64,000 nt of DNA, taken from the NCBI RefSeq assembly GCF_011075055.1, contig NC_058149.1, positions 3,199,830 through 3,263,829 on the forward strand, in the 5' to 3' direction. A program made the translations under genes and the position numbers. Position 1 is the first letter of the stretch. Every line of letters starts with the position of its first letter. The stretch is from Mangifera indica. Taxonomy: Eukaryota > Streptophyta > Magnoliopsida > Sapindales > Anacardiaceae. A model generated the notes under the pieces. It was given only the letters and a program-made list of their open reading frames with translations. It searched no databases and had not been told where the DNA came from. Positions 56,982 through 64,000 of the stretch are shown here, piece after piece.

Positions 56982-59900
56982 GATTGTCCTGTTTTACACT
57001 TATTCTTTTATTTTATTTATTTATTTGTTTCGATGTAGAGTAAGACTTATATAAGGTGGTTTTCAATCAAGTTTGAGTAGCTACATTTATTTCATTCCTA
57101 TACATGGGGATTTTTCTGAACTTTTATCATGAAGTTCTTGTGTGGGAATATGACTTGTTGGTAAAGGGATTTTTAGTGACAATTTATTTAACGTGAAGAA
57201 GACACTTTAATGATTCAAAAATGGAGAACAATTGTTTTCCAGCCATACTTTGACATAATAACATGTTTTCAAACTTTGTACTTTAAAAACAACATTGTTA
57301 TACAATCAAAAAGTTCTCCTCGGAGTCACTCTCAAGTATCATCATATATGATTGCTAGAGTTGGTGTTCTAAAGCCAACCATTTTGGCTAATGTATTTGT
57401 ACAATATGCATTATTTTATCATGTGTCATGTTTATAATCAATAAAATGGCAAATCTTCATCATAGCATTACATGTTTTGGATAAATGTTCTTAGAATGGT
57501 GAAGCTTGATGAAGGGATTAATATGTATCTTAATCATAATAACCCTATGTGCACATATGATGACTATTCTAAAATATTTGTAGCCTCAATATCATTCTGA
57601 CCTAGTTCACAAATAAGAAGGTAAGACTATCATCACATCGAATGATCAAATCAAAAGGTAGTGATAGATCTCATGTGTCAACATTGTTTGATGACAATAT
57701 GATATAACACATAGGTGCATGTTGTATGTATGCTCACTAGGCTAATTTGTCGAAGGATTTTATTTAGATGGTAACTCTTTTGTCTATGGAATATATCTTG
57801 TAACAAATGGTGGTATATGTGATTCTTTAAATTAAGATCACTGAATCATTTGTATATCAATTAGCATAGTTTGACATTAGCCAAATGTAGTCATTAAGTT
57901 AAGATTATCAAAGTAGGATTGATTAGTTGCATTGAGACTTGTATGTAGGCTACAACGAATCAATAAAGGATTTATCTCTCTTGTGTAGGAAAAAAGATAT
58001 CTCAAGCTCATCTTATGGATAAGAGCAACCACTCAAATTTGTGGCCATAACTAGATTGAGTAGTCACTTTATCCAGTTGTGTTTGATTATTGCTACATAA
58101 ATCAAATAATGTAAATTAAGGGTTATTTTGAGGTAGTCATTACTTTTGTTCCTTAACCTTGATGAGATATTGGTTGATGGAGTGATTTGATTACATGATA
58201 ACTATAATGTTGGCAAGTTCTTATATTTCATTGACTCTTTATTATTTGGATGGTTATGATGTCTTGTAGATGCCAATCTTGCTCTATGATGTAGGTTTTT
58301 CATGCATAAGAATCATATCAAAGCAGCGAAAAACATAAAAATTATGCAAGAAAAATGTTTTCCCTAGGATCAAGGGCATATTATACATTAGTACAAAAAA
58401 AAAACTGGTATTAGCAAGAGAAAAAATCAAGCTGATAAATATCTGATCGATATAAGAATTATTTTCATGGTTTTTAACAACCAATTATTTATACTTTTTT
58501 TTTAAAATAAATAAATTTATAACTTTAACAAGGGAAAAATGATTATTAAAAATCTATTTTATATCGTTAAAAAGTTTTAATGATATGAAAAATTCTGTCG
58601 TTGTCTATTGTTATAGCTTCTTTTTCTAAAAAGTACTTTCGTTGTTAATATTTTTAATAAGGGAAATTATAATGAGAAGTGAAGACGAAATTTTTTCTAT
58701 CATTAAAAGTTTTTAATCATGAGAAATAAACTTTTTAACAACCATTTTTCCATTGTAAGAGAATTTTTTTTTTAATTTTTAATAAGAGCAAAATAATTGG
58801 TCACTAAAACAATGAAAATATCTCTTATAATGACCAGATATTTATTAACTCAATGGTATGATTATTATGTATTTGAATCATTTCATCAAACAATCTCTTA
58901 TCAATGATGAGGCGTAGAAGTAGTTTCTACTTCTGATTACCTTTGATGTAAATGTTTGGTTAGTCCAATATGATCAAGTTAACATTCGAACAAACACCGC
59001 CCATTCCTATTATAGCCATAGATTTTAAGTACATTGCGATAATTAAAGTGGTGAAATATTTGCTCTTGTACTTGAGAGTGATGATACCTTTGTTAACTCA
59101 TTATAGCCTCACTATACTTCTCAACATAACTAACTACTATTGTATTAAATGCCTCCAAAATGGATATGTTAGACTAAGATCAACCAAGGTCGATTAGTAC
59201 ACGAAATGTTCTAATGATCTCAAGTATAATGATAATATACACCATCATCTATCAAAGGATCTATTCCATAGATATTAGGGTTGCCATCTAAGTGAAATCT
59301 TTTTTGTGGTTTTGTTTAGTGGACATGTAGTCAACATACACCCATGTATTGCACCAAGTTTACACCAATAACCATAACACCATAAATCAATTGCTATCTT
59401 TCGGTAGGTTGTTCAACACTATGATAGCTTTATCATATTATTTGTGCTTTTAGTTAAAATGATATTGAAGATACAAATGTTTTTAGATTAGCCACCAGAA
59501 GTGGTCATAGGGTTCTCACAATCAAGTTACATTACATGTTGATTCCCTCGTCATGATTTTACTAACCTAAAGATGTTTATCCATGCATACGTGTAAACAT
59601 ATGCATTTATTAAATAAATAAATGCCACTCAAATGTTCAAATACAACTTAATATCGTTGAGAAGATTGGCTCTAAAGCACCAACTCCAGCATTCACCCAC
59701 TTGCACTATAGCCATCATTGATGCAAACAACATAGAATGAATCCATGTTCCTACCATGCTTCTTACATTTACAAAACATTAATACATTTTGCATAAATTG
59801 AATAAAATAAATCAATCCTAAATCCATAGAATCTATATATAAGCTGTAAAATACTAAATTTAACTTTAGGGTTTTAGGAATACCTAGATCACTATACAAA

Positions 59901-60550
59901 CTAAATTCATAAAATTGTTGAAATTGCCTACTGAGATCACCTTTCAATGTGACCTGGTCTTTTACTCCAGAAACCTCCTTGAATGACAACTTTGAATGGA
60001 TAAACTACATGATGAACATACTACATTAGGCTTTAGACTAGAGATTTAGCCAATATATAGTAGGTTAATTGACCTCTTATCAGGTTCAATAAACCTCAAG
60101 ACCTACACTTATGTTGTCCACTCAGATCATAATTTTTAAGTGTATTAGACTTATCCTTATTGATTACTTAAACCCATTTGTAAAACTTGACATTAGACTA
60201 ATCAATTATCCTGATTTTATTAAACCAAAATTATAATTAATGTAGTCCACATTGGAAAATTTCTAACAAACAAACCTTTCTATTGATCAATCACTTTGAT
60301 CAAATGGGCCTAAGTATGCAATTAGATCTCACGGTGAGACCATGACTCCATGACTAAAGTTATGATTTAGTACTTCATGTTTTTTAAATGCCTCATACTC
60401 GATTTCCATAGTAGAATTTTTTTGGGTTGGATTGACTTATATGACTTGATTATTATTGATACTTAATTTTAAATCTTTGAAAGATCTTTTGGATCATCGT
60501 AATAATGGATGCTAATAAACTCAAATAATCTTGTCTCTCACTTCTTGCGT
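56982..60550. other. intergenic DNA, no gene seen
   Basis: Scattered short frames (57210-57437, 58284-58484, 58970-59197, 59693-59989) on both strands show no family resemblance, codon bias or splice context. Several A/T homopolymer runs. Confidence 0.4.
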
Positions 60551-61866
60551 CTCACAACATAGTCTCCAAGATTGACATGACCATGTGGAGTTTTTCAACA
60601 TCGTGTCCATATATACACTATGATTGAAATTCAATAATTTATACGATTTATGCAATAGATCATATCGGAGGATAAAAACTACCTCTTTTAAGTCCTTTAT
60701 GAAGAATCAATTGGATACCCAAACCTTATACTATCTATAAGTATGATATTTTATTTTGATAGACATTGTATTTTAGATACATAACATCATTGCGCTCCTA
60801 CTCAAAATGCATCATGGTAGTAGAATTGTGTAACAAAATGCTAGTATTTTTGTATCATGTATCGAGTATCATATAATATATTATAATACAATTTTTAAAT
60901 ATAAAATTACAAAAAATTTGAATTGACATGTCATTATTTTGAAAAACATTACAAACATCTTTGAAAATTTAAACTTCTCATATACACCCTATTATATTAT
61001 CATTTTTTCTAAAAAAGTGTATCGATCTGTATCAATAATATGTATCATATCATAATGATACTTCATTGTATTAATTTGTATATCCCATTATACATATTAT
61101 TTTTCATCTGTATCGTATTATATCATATAATATGTATCATGTATGGTAGGATCCAAGTACACATGATTCTTATTTGTTTTTTTATAAAAACTAAAAGGTT
61201 TTAAGTCTAAACAAACATTTTATTCCTAACGTTTGTTTTGAGTCCACAAACAGAACTCGTCAACTTACATACTTGAGCAACTTGTTTTTCAAGTATAAAA
61301 CCATTAGTTGTGATGTGATCACATCCCTACAAGGTTTTAGACTATAAGAGTGGTTCTTGACAATTACATATCAAACTTTGAATCGGCAACATGTGTAAAT
61401 AACAAATGCAAGGTTTTAAGATCTTAAACATATGTTGATCCATCCAAGTGGCTGGTCAAACCAGTGATGTCAACATTATATAGCAAAATTTTGAAATTCT
61501 AATAAATTCAAAAATAATTTTGACTATTTGAGCATATTGACCCAACGGTAGAATTATAGTTTGACACTGTTTATGTTGCTCAATTTTGAATCAATTTGAT
61601 CCAACTGGCTAAAATGAATTTTAGCCATTCAATAAACTGATTTGAGATCAATTTTGGTGATAAATATTTCGCTCTTGGTAACACTTAGTCGATTGTCAAA
61701 TATATAACTCTCAGATTTAGTGAAAGTCAACAAACCTACAGATTTTAGAAGATGACACTTGCACACTTATATCATATTTATCAATGTCTGGGAAAACGAA
61801 CCGTTTAAAAGATAAAAATGGACTATTCAAAGTGCAATCAAGCTATGAAAAATTGATATAGGTTAG
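60551..61866 (+). repeat. left copy of the segment repeated across the gap
   Basis: Begins CTCACAACATAGTCTCC and matches 62620-64000 almost base for base to TTGATATAGGTTAGA. It includes a 330-bp block (about 60840-61160) rich in GTATCATGTATC words and their complements. Confidence 0.9.
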
Positions 61867-62119
61867 ATTCAGATTTGCTTAATATATCTGGATTTTAGCT
61901 GAATTAATTAAGAATGATTATTTTAATTAACATTTGTTTTATTATTATATGATTCAATGTTTAAGTTGTATTAAGATTAATTTAGTATAAAAAAGCTTCT
62001 ATATACATACTGTACATGAATTACTATTGGCTTATTAATAAAATTAACAAATTGGTCTTTGTAGAGTTAATTTTGTCATGGATTCAAGCCATAACGCTGC
62101 AGTAGATCTACTGCCCGTC
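61867..62119. other. unique sequence before the gap
   Basis: AT-rich; ends with the 16-bp perfect palindrome GCAGTAGATCTACTGC (62099-62114) next to the gap. No gene. Confidence 0.5.
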
Positions 62120-62619
62120 NNNNNNNNNNNNNNNNNNNNNNNNNNNNNNNNNNNNNNNNNNNNNNNNNNNNNNNNNNNNNNNNNNNNNNNNNNNNNNNNN
62201 NNNNNNNNNNNNNNNNNNNNNNNNNNNNNNNNNNNNNNNNNNNNNNNNNNNNNNNNNNNNNNNNNNNNNNNNNNNNNNNNNNNNNNNNNNNNNNNNNNNN
62301 NNNNNNNNNNNNNNNNNNNNNNNNNNNNNNNNNNNNNNNNNNNNNNNNNNNNNNNNNNNNNNNNNNNNNNNNNNNNNNNNNNNNNNNNNNNNNNNNNNNN
62401 NNNNNNNNNNNNNNNNNNNNNNNNNNNNNNNNNNNNNNNNNNNNNNNNNNNNNNNNNNNNNNNNNNNNNNNNNNNNNNNNNNNNNNNNNNNNNNNNNNNN
62501 NNNNNNNNNNNNNNNNNNNNNNNNNNNNNNNNNNNNNNNNNNNNNNNNNNNNNNNNNNNNNNNNNNNNNNNNNNNNNNNNNNNNNNNNNNNNNNNNNNNN
62601 NNNNNNNNNNNNNNNNNNN
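62120..62619. other. scaffold gap, 500 Ns
   Basis: Exactly 500 unknown bases, a conventional placeholder length and not a measured distance. Frames that appear to run across it are meaningless. Confidence 0.99.
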
Positions 62620-64000
62620 CTCACAACATAGTCTCCGAGATTGACATACACCATGTGACACGAAAAACCCTTCCAAATCCTTCCATATGGAGTTTTTTAA
62701 CATTGTGTCCATATATACACTCTGATTGAAATTTAATAGTTTATACGATTTATAGCAATAGATCATGTCAGGAGGATAAAAACTACCTCTTTTAAGTCCT
62801 TTATGAAGAATCAATTGGTACCCAAACCTTATACTATCTATAAGTATGATATTTTATTTTTGATAGACACTGTATTTTAGATACATAACATCATTGCGCT
62901 CCTACTCAAATATGCATCATGGTAGTTAAATTGTGTAACAAAACGCTTATTTTGTATCATGTATCAGTATCATATGATATCATATAATACAATTTTTAAA
63001 TATAAAATAACAAAAAATTCGAATTGACATGTCATCATTTTGAAAAACATCACAAACATTTTTGAAAATTTAAAATTTCTCATATACACCCTATTATATT
63101 ATCATTTTCTCTAAAAAAGTGTATCGATTCATATCATAATATGTATTATATCGTAAAATATTTCATTGTATTAATTTGATATACCCTATTATACATATCG
63201 TTTTTCATCTATATCGTAGAATATATATCATGTATGATAGGATACAGGTATCCATGTTTTGCATACACATGATTCTTATTTGTTTTTTTTATAAAAACTA
63301 AAAGGTTTTATGGTCTAAACAAACATTTTAGCTCCTAACGTTTGTTTTGAGTCCATAAATAGAACTCGTCAACTTACATACCTGAGCAACTTGTTTTTCA
63401 AGTATAAAACCATTAGTTGTGATGTGATCACATCCCCTACAAGGTTTTAGACTATAAGAGTGGTTCTTGACAATTACATATCAAACTTTGAATCGGCAAC
63501 ATGTGTAAATACAAATGCATCCAGATTCAATTAAATGCAAGTTTTTAAGATCTTAAACATATGTTGATCCATCCAAGTGGCTGGTCAAACCAGTGATGTC
63601 AACATTATATAGCAAAATTTTGAAATTCTAATAAATTTCAAAAATGTATTTGACTATTTGAGCATATTGACCCAACGGTAGAATTATAGTTTGACACTGT
63701 TTATGTTGGCTCAATTTTGAATCAATTTGATCCAACTGGCTAAAATGAATTTTAGCCATTCAATAAACTGGATTTGAGATCAATTTTGGTGATAAATGTT
63801 TTCGCTCTTGGTACACTCAGTCGATTGTCAAATTTATAACTCTCAGATTTAGTGAAAGTCAACCAAACCTACAGATTTTAGAAGATGACACTTGCACACT
63901 TATATCATATTTATCAATGTCTGGGAAAACGAACCGTTTAAAAGATAAAAATGGACTATTTCAAAGGGCATCAAGCTATGAAAAATTGATATAGGTTAGA
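62620..64000 (+). repeat. right copy of the segment repeated across the gap
   Basis: Near-identical to 60551-61866 in the same orientation, differing mainly by single-base insertions and deletions plus two short insertions of about 30 bp (62652-62682) and about 20 bp (63518-63538). It continues to the window end. Confidence 0.9.

Noticed and set aside
59693..59989. 98-codon minus-strand frame
   Set aside because: No motif, compositional bias or splice context; likely chance in AT-rich DNA.
62044..62814. Long open frames of 188-256 codons on both strands across the gap
   Set aside because: They consist almost wholly of Ns translated as unknown residues.

Overview
The window looks like nuclear DNA of a dicotyledonous flowering plant. 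It is AT-rich, has long intergenic stretches packed with retrotransposon debris, and carries two intron-containing genes of clearly plant-type families. I cannot name the species from sequence alone.

Layout. 1-18 kb is a retrotransposon nest. A decayed Ty1/copia element (copy A, minus strand) runs off the left edge and ends at 3784. A decayed Ty3/gypsy element lies at 4048-9243, with both LTRs still visible. A second, nearly complete copia element (copy B, plus strand) lies at 10735-18172, with both LTRs, a Met-tRNA-type primer site and a 5-bp target duplication. Copies A and B belong to one family and lie in inverted orientation. 18.2-22.2 kb holds AT-rich DNA, part of a large LTR-like repeat, and a foldback element that ends about 320 bp before the first gene.

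The genic core is 22.5-40.5 kb, plus strand. BIO3-BIO1 (22502-32625) can be rebuilt as 14 exons encoding 857 residues: dethiobiotin synthetase fused to diaminopelargonate aminotransferase, which carry out two consecutive steps of biotin synthesis. A CBP60-type calmodulin-binding protein gene (34745-40495) can be rebuilt as 8 exons encoding 642 residues. Both gene models keep frame at every junction and end in a natural stop. The two genes act in different processes (vitamin synthesis and Ca2+/calmodulin-linked transcription), and their adjacency implies no joint function.

41-64 kb has no gene I can support. It holds a tandem duplication with independently inserted foldback and MITE elements (41.1-44.8 kb), a tRNA-derived SINE-like unit (45.5 kb), a clean 2.3-kb solo LTR (48050-50331), a 5'-truncated copia remnant flanked by long direct repeats (52.6-57.0 kb), and a 500-N scaffold gap (62120-62619) whose two sides carry near-identical sequence, probably an unmerged assembly overlap.

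No undescribed enzyme or defence system was found. The most interesting observations are structural. A long-TIR element has inserted into the polypyrimidine tract of BIO3-BIO1 intron 9, duplicating the tract and creating a decoy splice acceptor. Intron 1 of the same gene has a GC-AG boundary. A conserved threonine beside the PLP aspartate is replaced by cysteine. A family of three long-inverted-repeat elements surrounds the two genes.
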